Positions 6,500 to 12,938 of a DNA stretch of 13,865 nt are shown piece after piece; positions within the stretch are counted from its first letter, which is position 1, and each line of letters opens with the position of its first letter. The translations under genes and the position numbers were made by a program. Under the pieces are notes generated by a model. It saw only the letters and a list, made by a program, of their open reading frames with translations, had not been told where the DNA came from and ran no database searches. Origin of the DNA: an uncultured Bacteroidales bacterium. Its GTDB lineage: Bacteria; Bacteroidota; Bacteroidia; Bacteroidales; Paludibacteraceae. Where the stretch lies: NCBI GenBank assembly GCA_937892015.1, contig CALAUY010000093.1, positions 1-13,865 of the forward strand, written 5' to 3'.

Positions 6500-7063
6500 A
6501 TGAAGTACCTGATTGTAGGTTTGGGAAATATTGGTGACGAGTATGCCAATACGCGGCATAATATCGGTTTCAAGATGCTGGATGCCTTTGCGTCGAGCAT
6601 AGGCGCGGCGTGGGAAGACAAGCGATACGGGTTTATCAGTCGTTGCCGCGTAAAGAATGCCGAGATGGTGCTACTCAAACCCTCTACTTTCATGAACCTA
6701 AGTGGGATGGCAGTGCGTTATTGGTTACAGAAAGAGAATATCCCGCTTGAGAACCTCTTCGTGTTAGTGGACGACCTGAACCTGCCTTTCGGTACGTTGC
6801 GCATGCGTAAAGCCGGTTCGGCCGGCGGGCATAATGGGTTGAAGAACATCGAGCAGTGCCTCTGCACGCCCAATTACTGCCGTCTGCGGTTCGGTATCGG
6901 TAACGAGTATGCGCGCGGCGCACAGATGAGTTTTGTATTGGGTGAGTGGACGGACGACGAGGCGAAACAACTGCCTGACCGACTGACTATTACGACTGAG
7001 ATTATCCAATCGTTTTGTTTACAGGGTATTGACCAAACAATGAATCAATTTAACGGCAAATAA
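6500..7063 (+). CDS. pth: Peptidyl-tRNA hydrolase (Pth)
   Basis: This 187-aa cytoplasmic esterase cleaves peptidyl-tRNA released from stalled ribosomes, recycling the tRNA. The family signature is complete: GLGNIGDEYANTRHNIGF at residues 7-24 with catalytic H20 and N10, TFMNLSG at 63-69 with N66, VDDLNLPFG at 90-98 with D91, and the GGHNG loop at 109-113. The length is normal. The ATG at 6500 is fixed by the short distance to the first strand (YLIVGLGN). The preceding leader is a tandem repeat with no Shine-Dalgarno sequence. The next gene begins two bases after the stop. Confidence 0.96.
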   Translation: MKYLIVGLGNIGDEYANTRHNIGFKMLDAFASSIGAAWEDKRYGFISRCRVKNAEMVLLKPSTFMNLSGMAVRYWLQKENIPLENLFVLVDDLNLPFGTLRMRKAGSAGGHNGLKNIEQCLCTPNYCRLRFGIGNEYARGAQMSFVLGEWTDDEAKQLPDRLTITTEIIQSFCLQGIDQTMNQFNGK

Positions 7064-7065
7064 AT

Positions 7066-8985
7066 ATGCAATATCTCCGTCGTTTCTGGCATCATCCGTG
7101 GACCACAGCTTGCTGTAATATCCTTTTGTTGCTCGTGCTCTACAGCGCGATGCGCATTTTTTTCTACTATCAGTTCCCCGGTCTTTTTGGTGGTGCATCG
7201 TCTGACCACCTCCACGAGATGTTGTTGGGCGGCATTCGTTTCGACCTGACAGCCGTGCTCTATCTGTCATCGGTGTATCTGTTGATGGTACTCTTGCCAT
7301 TGCCCGAATATGTCCGCAATAGTTTTGCTTACCATATCGTCGAGAAACTGTTTTTCTTTATCCCCAATGCCGTGGGTATCATCGCCAATTGTATAGATAT
7401 GGCGTATATCCCATTCTCGGGACGGCGTACGACTGCATTGGTTTTCACCGAGTTTGCTCACGACCATAACGCGCACAATATTATCTTGCAAGGCATGCGC
7501 GACTATTGGTTCGTCACCCTTTTCTGCATACTGTTGCTCGTGTTGCTCTGGGTGTGTTATCGTCGTCCGCGAATACCGGTTGCCATCAATCGTGCCGTGT
7601 ACTATTCGGTGGAGACGGCTTTTTTGCTCATCTCAACCTATTTTATCGTCATTGGCATACGCGGAGGTTTTGGTCGCTATACGCGCCCCATCACTATCTC
7701 GAATGCCATGCAATACGTGGATAATCCCAGCGAGACGTCACTGGTGCTGAATACACCGTTCACCATCATGAAGTCGCTTGAGCCGCGCAAGTTTGAGGCA
7801 CCGCAGTTTTTCCCGCAGGGCGAACTGAAGTACATCTGCACGCCCATTCACGACGAGGTAGAGCAGCGCCGGACAATCAATGTGGTCATTCTTATCCTTG
7901 AGAGTTTCGCTACAGAGCATATAGGCTTCTATAATCCAGACCTCGACGACGGCACGTATAAGGGCTTCACGCCTAATCTGGATGCCATCCTTGCCCAATC
8001 GGTGACGTACCAACACTCGTTCGCTTCGGGACGTAAGTCGATAGATGCCATGCCCTCTGTGCTGTCGAGCCTGCCGATGATTCTGGAGTCGTATATCACT
8101 ACCCCGTACGCAACGAACGATGTGTCATCGGTGGCAGATGTGCTGAGTCATCGGGGGTATCGGACGGCTTTCTTCCATGGTGCACCGAACGGGAGTATGG
8201 GTTTTGAGGCATACGCACGTAGCGCAGGGTTTGAGAGTTATTATGGCCTGAATGAGTTCTACTCTGACACGCACGCCCCGCATGCGGCTTACGATGGTAC
8301 GTGGGCCATCTGGGACGAGGAGTTCCTACAGTATTACTGTCACAAGATGTCCTCGTTGCGCGAACCTTTCTGTACCGCCGTCTTCACTGCCTCCAGTCAT
8401 CATCCTTTCAAGGTCCCCAAGCGGTATGCAGGCCGTTTCCCGAAAGGTCAGCAGCCGCTTTGCGAGTGTATTGCTTACTCCGACTATGCGCTGGGGGAGT
8501 TCTTCCGCGAAGCAGAACGACAACCGTGGTTCGACCACACGTTGTTCGTCATCACGGCCGATCATACCAGTCAGCTGTATCACGAAGAGTACCTCAACAA
8601 TGCCGGACTGTTCCGTGTGCCAATTGCTTTCTATATGCCGTCACTGCTTACTCCGCGTTACGATACCACCCAAATGGTCTCGCAAGTGGATATCATGCCG
8701 TCAGTGCTGGGGTTGACCGGAACGGACGAACCTTTCTTCGCTTTCGGCCAAGATGCGCTCAACCAACCCAAACGGCATAATTACGCGCTGTGCTACAACT
8801 ACCCTGATTACCAGATTATGTCGCCGAATGGCATGCTACTATTCGATGGAGAAAAGGTGACAGATGCGTCACCCACGCTGTCGGAGGCAGAGAAAGAGGA
8901 CATGCTGCGCTACCTCAAAGCATTCGCACAACAGTACCTCACGCGCATGATTAACAACCATCTTACGATACAAGAAAGTGACTGA
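7066..8985 (+). CDS. LtaS-like membrane sulfatase-fold enzyme (probable phosphoglycerol or phosphoethanolamine transferase)
   Basis: The 639-aa protein has five hydrophobic N-terminal segments (about residues 14-36, 58-80, 93-113, 148-166, 180-199) and an extracytoplasmic alkaline-phosphatase/sulfatase-fold domain from about 270. This is the layout of lipoteichoic acid synthase LtaS and OpgB-type phosphoglycerol transferases. Likely active-site residues are E279 (in ILESF), nucleophile S325 (in GRKSID), H446 (in SSHHPF), and the metal pair D499-H500 (in TADHT). A Ser nucleophile replaces the Thr of LtaS. A Gram-negative cell has no lipoteichoic acid, so the natural acceptor is probably a lipid, periplasmic glycan or surface polysaccharide; this is inference. 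The gene starts two bases after pth and is followed one base after its stop by the S4 gene, so it is read in one transcript with housekeeping genes. Confidence 0.82.
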   Translation: MQYLRRFWHHPWTTACCNILLLLVLYSAMRIFFYYQFPGLFGGASSDHLHEMLLGGIRFDLTAVLYLSSVYLLMVLLPLPEYVRNSFAYHIVEKLFFFIPNAVGIIANCIDMAYIPFSGRRTTALVFTEFAHDHNAHNIILQGMRDYWFVTLFCILLLVLLWVCYRRPRIPVAINRAVYYSVETAFLLISTYFIVIGIRGGFGRYTRPITISNAMQYVDNPSETSLVLNTPFTIMKSLEPRKFEAPQFFPQGELKYICTPIHDEVEQRRTINVVILILESFATEHIGFYNPDLDDGTYKGFTPNLDAILAQSVTYQHSFASGRKSIDAMPSVLSSLPMILESYITTPYATNDVSSVADVLSHRGYRTAFFHGAPNGSMGFEAYARSAGFESYYGLNEFYSDTHAPHAAYDGTWAIWDEEFLQYYCHKMSSLREPFCTAVFTASSHHPFKVPKRYAGRFPKGQQPLCECIAYSDYALGEFFREAERQPWFDHTLFVITADHTSQLYHEEYLNNAGLFRVPIAFYMPSLLTPRYDTTQMVSQVDIMPSVLGLTGTDEPFFAFGQDALNQPKRHNYALCYNYPDYQIMSPNGMLLFDGEKVTDASPTLSEAEKEDMLRYLKAFAQQYLTRMINNHLTIQESD

Positions 8986-8986
8986 T

Positions 8987-9400
8987 ATGGCCGAAGAAAG
9001 GGTGGATAAGTATCTCTTTGCCGTGCGCATCTATAAGACGCGCTCTGTGGCTGCCGATGCTTGCAAGAGCGGCCGTGTGAAGATGAACGGCGTAGAACTC
9101 AAACCGTCTCGCACTTTCCATGTGGGCGATGTGTTCACGGTGCGGAAAGGACCTGTCACCTACACCTACAAAGTGCTGCAATTGTCCGGAAACCGACTCG
9201 GCGCGAAATTGGTGCCCGACTATCTTCAGGATATCACATCGCCCGAACAGCTCGAACTGCTTGAGTTGGCACGACTCGCAGCACAGTCAGGCAGAGATAG
9301 GGGCACCGGTAGGCCTACGAAGAAAGACAGGCGTGATATTGAAACATTTATTTCCGATGATTACGACCCGAGTATAGATTGGGATGACGATGAAGACTAA
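8987..9400 (+). CDS. S4-domain RNA-binding protein, Hsp15-like
   Basis: The 137-aa protein begins with an S4 RNA-binding domain (about residues 2-60, VDKYLFAVRIYKTRS and SGRVKMNG). This is the pattern of Hsp15/HslR, which binds free 50S subunits carrying stalled peptidyl-tRNA. The C-terminus is a basic stretch (GRPTKKDRR) followed by a very acidic tail ending WDDDED. A GTG at 8978 would add three residues and overlap the upstream gene. The ATG at 8987, one base after the upstream stop, gives the usual family start. Its end overlaps the next gene by 17 bases. Proximity to pth agrees with a role in rescue of stalled translation. Confidence 0.85.
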   Translation: MAEERVDKYLFAVRIYKTRSVAADACKSGRVKMNGVELKPSRTFHVGDVFTVRKGPVTYTYKVLQLSGNRLGAKLVPDYLQDITSPEQLELLELARLAAQSGRDRGTGRPTKKDRRDIETFISDDYDPSIDWDDDED

Positions 9401-9875
9401 GAAAGACAATATTGCCGAATATATCCTCCGGACGTGGCAGATGGAGGACCTGGTGCGTGCTTTTCCTGACGACGAGGCGTTGGAGCATAACACCTACTTG
9501 CGCGACCTCAAGCAGATGATGCGCGATGAGGGTGTGATGCAGGCAGGACACGTGCAAATCGTTCGCAATGCCGTTCACGAGCTCGAGGAATTGCACCGTG
9601 CGCTTTACGATACAGAAGCAACATACCGCGCTGCGTGGTTGCAACTGATGCCATCTATATACTTGCTCAAAGCCAAAACCGACCGACCAACGCAATCGGA
9701 CATGGAGATGTGCCTCACGTTTCTGTACGAGATTATGTTGCTGCGCCTGCAGAAGAAACCCATCTCTGCCGAGACGACTGCCGTGCAAGAGGACGTGAGT
9801 CGGTTACTGGCCTTCCTTGCAGCGCAATATCAGCAGGACGATTATGACGATTATGACGACGAGGCAACGCTTTGA
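9384..9875 (+). CDS. DUF4924 family protein
   Basis: The 163-aa predicted soluble, mostly helical protein has the pattern known in Bacteroidetes as DUF4924: an N-terminal IAEYILRTWQMEDLVRAF helix, MMRDEGVMQAGHVQ in the middle, and LYEIMLLRLQKKPISAET before a last helix. The function is not known. The gene overlaps the S4 gene by 17 bases at its start (an alternative start at 9390 would overlap by 11) and nth at its end. The acidic end DDYDDYDDE is encoded by a 9-base tandem repeat (9837-9863) that also carries the candidate nth start codons in another frame. Family recognition is from memory of sequence pattern. Confidence 0.75.
   Translation: MTMKTKKDNIAEYILRTWQMEDLVRAFPDDEALEHNTYLRDLKQMMRDEGVMQAGHVQIVRNAVHELEELHRALYDTEATYRAAWLQLMPSIYLLKAKTDRPTQSDMEMCLTFLYEIMLLRLQKKPISAETTAVQEDVSRLLAFLAAQYQQDDYDDYDDEATL
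9837..9863 (+). repeat. 9-bp tandem repeat spanning the DUF4924-nth overlap
   Basis: GACGATTAT occurs at 9837-9845 and 9846-9854, followed by the partial GACGACGAG. In the DUF4924 frame it reads DDY-DDY-DDE. In the nth frame each unit supplies an ATG (9844, 9853). Confidence 0.8.
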
Positions 9876-10533
9876 CTTCATACTACGCTATTTTTCTGAG
9901 CATATGCCCGAGCCCGAGCCGGAGTTGCATTACGGGTCGCCTTTTGAGTTGTTGGTGGCGGTTATGCTCTCAGCGCAATGCACCGACAAGCGCGTCAACC
10001 TTGTGACACCCGCGCTTTTTGCTGCATACCCCACGGCTGAATCGATGGCACAGGCTTCCGTGGAGGATATCCTTGCTTTTATCCGTTCGGTCTCGTACCC
10101 AAACGCCAAAGCGCAGCATCTCAGTACGATGTCGAAACAGCTCGTTGCCGATTTCGGGGGACAAGTGCCCGATTCGGTGGAGGCACTGACCACCCTGACC
10201 GGGGTTGGACGCAAGACAGCTAATGTCGTGTGTGCAGTCCTTTGGAACCAACCCGCTATGGCCGTTGACACGCATATCTTCCGCGTTGCCGAGCGCATCG
10301 GACTGACAACCAACAGCAAGAACCCGCTTCAAACAGAGCAACAGCTGGTGAAGTTCATCCCCGCTGAACTGATTCCCAAAGCCCATCATTGGTTACTTCT
10401 CCATGGCCGATACGTGTGCACTGCACGACAACCCCGTTGCTTGGCAACAACCCCTGATGCCAGCCCCGTCACCCCTAATGCCTGCCCCCTCACCCCCGCC
10501 TGCCGCTTTTTTGCCCAACAACAGTCCCATTAG
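9853..10533 (+). CDS. nth: Endonuclease III (DNA glycosylase/AP lyase) with an altered Fe-S loop
   Basis: The 226-aa base-excision repair enzyme removes oxidised pyrimidines and cleaves the abasic site. The helix-hairpin-helix LTGVGRKTANVV carries catalytic Lys at 121, and the catalytic Asp is at 139 in VDTHIFRV. The C-terminal 4Fe-4S motif is normally C-x6-C-x2-C-x5-C. Here the cysteines are at 189, 196, 211 and 217, so the middle spacing is x14, an insertion of 12 residues encoded by a 21-bp tandem duplication (10450-10491). The cluster may still form, or may be lost. Start sites at 9844 (three residues longer) and 9817 (twelve longer) are possible. 9853 best matches the usual short N-terminus and overlaps the upstream gene by 23 bases. 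The stop codon lies in the first unit of a 9-bp minisatellite. Confidence 0.88.
   Translation: MTTRQRFDFILRYFSEHMPEPEPELHYGSPFELLVAVMLSAQCTDKRVNLVTPALFAAYPTAESMAQASVEDILAFIRSVSYPNAKAQHLSTMSKQLVADFGGQVPDSVEALTTLTGVGRKTANVVCAVLWNQPAMAVDTHIFRVAERIGLTTNSKNPLQTEQQLVKFIPAELIPKAHHWLLLHGRYVCTARQPRCLATTPDASPVTPNACPLTPACRFFAQQQSH
10450..10491 (+). repeat. 21-bp in-frame tandem duplication in nth
   Basis: Unit 1 (10450-10470) encodes TPDASPV and unit 2 (10471-10491) encodes TPNACPL. The two differ at three or four bases and keep the frame. A partial third unit follows (TPAC). The repeat falls between the second and third cluster cysteines. Confidence 0.8.
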
Positions 10534-10663
10534 TCCTATTAGTCCTATTGGCCTTATTAGTCTTATTAGTCTTATTAGTCCTCTTAGTCCTATTGGTCTC
10601 ATTTGTCCTATTAGTCCTATTAGTCCTATTAGTCCTCTTGGTCTCATTGGTCCTATTGGTCAT
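10529..10663 (+). repeat. 9-bp minisatellite, 15 units
   Basis: Fifteen contiguous nonamers with consensus ATTAGTCCT run without a gap from the nth stop codon to 10663. Variants include ATTGGTCCT, CTTAGTCCT, ATTAGTCTT and ATTGGTCTC. The pyrimidine-rich 3' half of each unit is the more constant part. Open frames through it on both strands read only short I/L/S/P/G repeats and are not believed to be genes. Confidence 0.9.
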
Positions 10664-10708
10664 ACTTTCTACACTCCTGCACTCTCATCAACTTCGGTAC
10701 TAATCTGG

Positions 10709-10756
10709 CTCCTCCCCTAAGGTAGGGGAGGGGGACCGCTTGCGGGGGAGGGGTAT
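10709..10756 (-). repeat. Dispersed G/C-rich hairpin repeat, copy 2
   Basis: Read on the minus strand this stretch begins with the same ATACCCCTCCCCCGCAAGCG core as copy 3 and ends with CCTACCTTAGGGGAGGAG as in copy 1. It is therefore the most complete of the three copies. The outer arms CCTCCCC/GGGGAGG are intact. Confidence 0.75.
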
Positions 10757-10864
10757 GAAACTGAAGAAACCGCAAACGTAAATTATTCAATTATTCAATC
10801 GTCCACAGCGCAGCAGATCGTCCGAGCTTGCGAGGAAAGAATCACACGAATCGAACGAATAGGA

Positions 10865-10902
10865 AACGCACCTGCTCGGGGCTTATCCCAAACAGGTGCG
10901 TT
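10865..10902 (-). terminator. Stem-loop downstream of the 48-aa peptide gene
   Basis: AACGCACCTG (10865-10874) pairs perfectly with CAGGTGCGTT (10893-10902), and an inner GGG/CCC pairing (10878-10889) extends it. On the minus strand it is followed by a short TTT. It lies between convergent units and could stop the minus-strand operon. Confidence 0.5.
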
Positions 10903-10967
10903 AACTAAACAGCTGTAGTAGTGTTACTACGATTCAAATTAGCATAGGGGATATTTTCACTCGAAAA

Positions 10968-11114
10968 TCAGAGACCATACTCTGTTCCATCAGAAATATC
11001 ACTACCCATTTTAAGATTACCGTTCTCAAAGTACTGATCTGTACTGGCGGTAACAATATCCATGTTCTTAATACCAACTACCTTGTAGGCAGGATTCATA
11101 TATGCCTTTTTCAT
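10968..11114 (-). CDS. Small protein of the MKKxYxxPxxxVV type, 48 aa
   Basis: A complete 49-codon frame runs from ATG (11114-11112) to TGA (10970-10968). The product starts MKKAYMNPAYKVVGI, continues with a short hydrophobic and small-residue stretch (MDIVTAS, residues 18-24), and ends in a polar, Gly/Asp-rich tail (GSDISDGTEYGL). There is no cysteine and no clear signal peptide. Small proteins with this kind of beginning (MKK-aromatic-xxP-xxx-VV) and a polar variable tail are, from memory, common in Bacteroidales and of unknown role. The start lies 18 bases after the stop of the secreted-protein gene on the same strand, so the two are probably co-transcribed. Maturation as a peptide is speculation. 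Confidence 0.6.
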   Translation of the reverse strand: MKKAYMNPAYKVVGIKNMDIVTASTDQYFENGNLKMGSDISDGTEYGL

Positions 11115-11132
11115 AATGTCCAATTTCTTAAT

Positions 11133-12443
11133 TTATTTAACAATGTATTTCTTCTCACCATTTACAATATAGAACCCTGTAGCAGGGATGGTGGTAATGC
11201 GACGACCAAGTAAGTCGTAGATTTCGGTGTTTGTACCATCTTCCGCAAGATTTTCAAGAGAGGTGGCATCCTCTTCGATAGAGAGAATCCGCATCCCCGG
11301 TGCGAGAGTGACCTCATCTAATGAAGCGAGGCCATGGAAATATGCACGATTCTTTGCTACTTTAACTGTGCCGCCTACTACCTTGCGAAGACCGGAAGTT
11401 GTAAGAATATAATTATCATCATTTGCAGGCACAGTCTTTTCATCTTCATCCAAATTCCCGACAAGACCCGTTGCGGACTGAACATCGCCGGGATTACCGG
11501 TATATGTTACAGAAATCGTACTTGCTGTTGCTCGGAAAACGTAAGGAGTACCAGCAGCCATCTGACCTTCAACTTGAGTCAATGCGATACCTCCGGAAAC
11601 TTTGCCTGCTATTGTGTAAAGAGTCATACCGCTATACGAAGAAGAAGCATATGGTAAACAAATCGTACCATAATAGTTTTCAGTTAAACCATCTCGACTA
11701 TACGTGTTTGCGGGGAAATTGACCTGCAAGCCTCTGCCATAGGTGTAAACAAACTCATACTCACCACCGATATCTGTGGTTAGTGTAATGTTTTGTGCAT
11801 TATTTGTGTACACTTCGTAGGTGTTTCCATCTTCGCTGCGAGTAATTGTTGTTCCTTCACTATAACCAAACCAATCAAAATACTCAACATCATCATTACC
11901 AACAGCTTCCATCAGCATTTTAAATAGAGGATTATCTCCGGCATCAAAAGAATGCTTTACGGAGCATTTGGAATAATCGGAAGATTTAGTAGTTAATTCC
12001 CATGCTTGGCCGGTATCCCATGCGGTTTCTGTTTTGTCACTGGCAATTTTAATTATAGAAGGACGATACCGCACGTTGGTTACCTCACCATTACCGTTAT
12101 CCGCACTTGGATCAAAAGTAATTTTGACATCGTACTTACGCTTAGTATCAACTACAATATTCCAATTAGACGAAGGCCAAGCACCACCGCCATCGCCATT
12201 ATATGAGTGATTTTTAACCACTTTGAAAGCATTTGATGTTTCACCGGTATATAGAGTAACTGCTGTTACTTCCCAAACATAAACGCCGTCAGATAGAGTC
12301 ATCTCGTTGGTTGTCGAGTTGACATCCCAGTCAGAACCCGTTAAGTGAGAGGATCCCACGACGGTGTAAGTATCCGCCCAGACATTACTTGCTCCGAAGA
12401 AGGTTAAGACTCCGAGGAGCATTAAAGAATACATTTTTTTCAT
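11133..12443 (-). CDS. Secreted or surface protein, possibly carbohydrate-binding, with a Prevotella-type C-terminal tail
   Basis: The 436-aa protein starts with a Sec signal peptide (MKKMYSLMLLGVLTFFGASN, cut after VWA at about residue 23). An upstream ATG at 12470 would put nine residues before the signal, so 12443 is preferred. Residues 24-130 form a beta-rich domain with the GSDWDVNST, YVWEV and AWPSSNW patterns, reminiscent of SusE/SusF-like starch-binding modules. Residues about 255-395 form a second beta domain of a type common in Prevotella surface proteins (YYGTICLPY, AGTPYVF, YFHG). The end (IYDLLGRRI, then GFYIVNGEKKYIVK) looks like the short C-terminal sorting tail of type IX secretion cargo. 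Base composition is visibly AT-richer than the housekeeping genes. No enzyme motif is seen. The ligand is unknown and the starch link is weak. Confidence 0.7.
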   Translation of the reverse strand: MKKMYSLMLLGVLTFFGASNVWADTYTVVGSSHLTGSDWDVNSTTNEMTLSDGVYVWEVTAVTLYTGETSNAFKVVKNHSYNGDGGGAWPSSNWNIVVDTKRKYDVKITFDPSADNGNGEVTNVRYRPSIIKIASDKTETAWDTGQAWELTTKSSDYSKCSVKHSFDAGDNPLFKMLMEAVGNDDVEYFDWFGYSEGTTITRSEDGNTYEVYTNNAQNITLTTDIGGEYEFVYTYGRGLQVNFPANTYSRDGLTENYYGTICLPYASSSYSGMTLYTIAGKVSGGIALTQVEGQMAAGTPYVFRATASTISVTYTGNPGDVQSATGLVGNLDEDEKTVPANDDNYILTTSGLRKVVGGTVKVAKNRAYFHGLASLDEVTLAPGMRILSIEEDATSLENLAEDGTNTEIYDLLGRRITTIPATGFYIVNGEKKYIVK

Positions 12444-12612
12444 AAGCTTATAAAATTTAACGTTAAACATGTTGTTTTTTTACTTTGTTTGTTTTTGTTG
12501 GTGTTTTTTGTGTTTTTGTTTTGTTTGTTGATTATTGTTATTATTTTATTTTGTTTGTTTTTGTTTTGAGTTGTGCTCTGACCGAGAGGCGCGGGGAGGC
12601 GGGGAGCGGGGT
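12444..12612 (-). other. A/C-rich low-complexity leader of the secreted-protein gene
   Basis: On the minus strand, 12570 to 12472 is almost entirely A and C with T, nearly without G, in repeats like AAACAAAAACA. It is preceded by a C-rich stretch, CCCCGCTCCCCGCCTCCCCG (12592-12611). Such unstructured leaders favour initiation without a Shine-Dalgarno sequence. No TAnnTTTG promoter is found within it. Confidence 0.6.
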
Positions 12613-12690
12613 AAAAAACGCAGATGGGAAGTCTCGCTTCTTGAGGTTTTCACGCGACCTAACACAATAAGACCGCCCATCTGCGCGAGA
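12613..12690 (-). terminator. Strong minus-strand terminator or attenuator hairpin
   Basis: Read on the minus strand, CGCAGATGGG (12685-12676) pairs perfectly with CCCATCTGCG (12628-12619) and is followed at once by TTTTTT (12618-12613). GTCT/AGAC pairs inside the loop. It lies about 170 bases before the secreted-protein start, so it either ends upstream transcription or acts as an attenuator in a long leader. Confidence 0.65.
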
Positions 12691-12717
12691 GTAAAATATG
12701 CAAAGACATGTACACAC

Positions 12718-12863
12718 AAAAAAGCGTGAGCTAACTGCTTTTGATTGGTAACTTCGGGCTTCGACTCCCACTACTTCCAATTCAGCAGATTAGCCCACAC
12801 CAACTGTGTGAGCAATCCGCATTACTTAGGAAAGTAGTGTCAATTTGTCGAAGATTGAAGTTA
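12718..12863 (-). ncRNA. Candidate structured RNA: 115-base hierarchical foldback plus terminator-like hairpin
   Basis: The stretch 12749-12863 folds back on itself with nested arms, given on the plus strand: TAACTTC/GAAGTTA, CTTCGAC/GTCGAAG, CACTACTT/AAGTAGTG, a bubble, GCAGATT/AATCCGC (one mismatch), CACAC/GTGTG and a five-base apical loop. Downstream on the minus strand AAAAGC/GCTTTT plus two T (12742-12718) looks like a weak terminator, which favours that strand. A long rod with a central bubble and a 3' terminator recalls 6S RNA. A palindromic mobile element (MITE-like) is an equal alternative. No good promoter is visible directly upstream. Confidence 0.35.
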
Positions 12864-12938
12864 TCCTAAAATAAGCGAACGCTATTTATGTAATGTCTTT
12901 AGACGTTTATTTCATCATACAAAATTGATTTAATTGTT

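Larger units (their letters stand above)
10664..10967. other. Non-coding stretch between convergent transcription units
   Basis: Apart from the hairpin repeat copy (10709-10756), a terminator-like stem (10865-10902) and a small hairpin GTAGTA-GTGT-TACTAC (10915-10930), no gene, tRNA or promoter is recognisable here. Short AATTATTCA repeats at 10780-10798 resemble those near 13745. Confidence 0.6.

Noticed and set aside
10529..10663. CRISPR array
   Set aside because: The units are contiguous 9-mers with no spacers, and no cas gene is near.
10403..10720. 105-aa plus-strand and 84-aa minus-strand open frames through the minisatellite
   Set aside because: They stay open only because the 9-bp repeat has no stop in those frames. 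They overlap nth out of frame and encode only I/L/S/P/G or LIG/LIR repeats, with no independent start context.
12591..12611. Possible G-quadruplex in the GCGGGGAG repeats
   Set aside because: Only three runs of four G are present, so a standard four-run quadruplex of that height cannot form within the strand. At most a weak two-layer form is possible.
12485..12729. Short plus-strand frames rich in Phe and Val
   Set aside because: They are translations of the T/G-rich complement of the A/C-rich leader and of the terminator hairpin, without a start context or family pattern.
12755..12778. tRNA T-arm-like sequence CTTCGACTCCC as a tRNA remnant or attachment site
   Set aside because: The rest of a cloverleaf is missing, the T stem mispairs, and the sequence is fully explained as an arm of the foldback.
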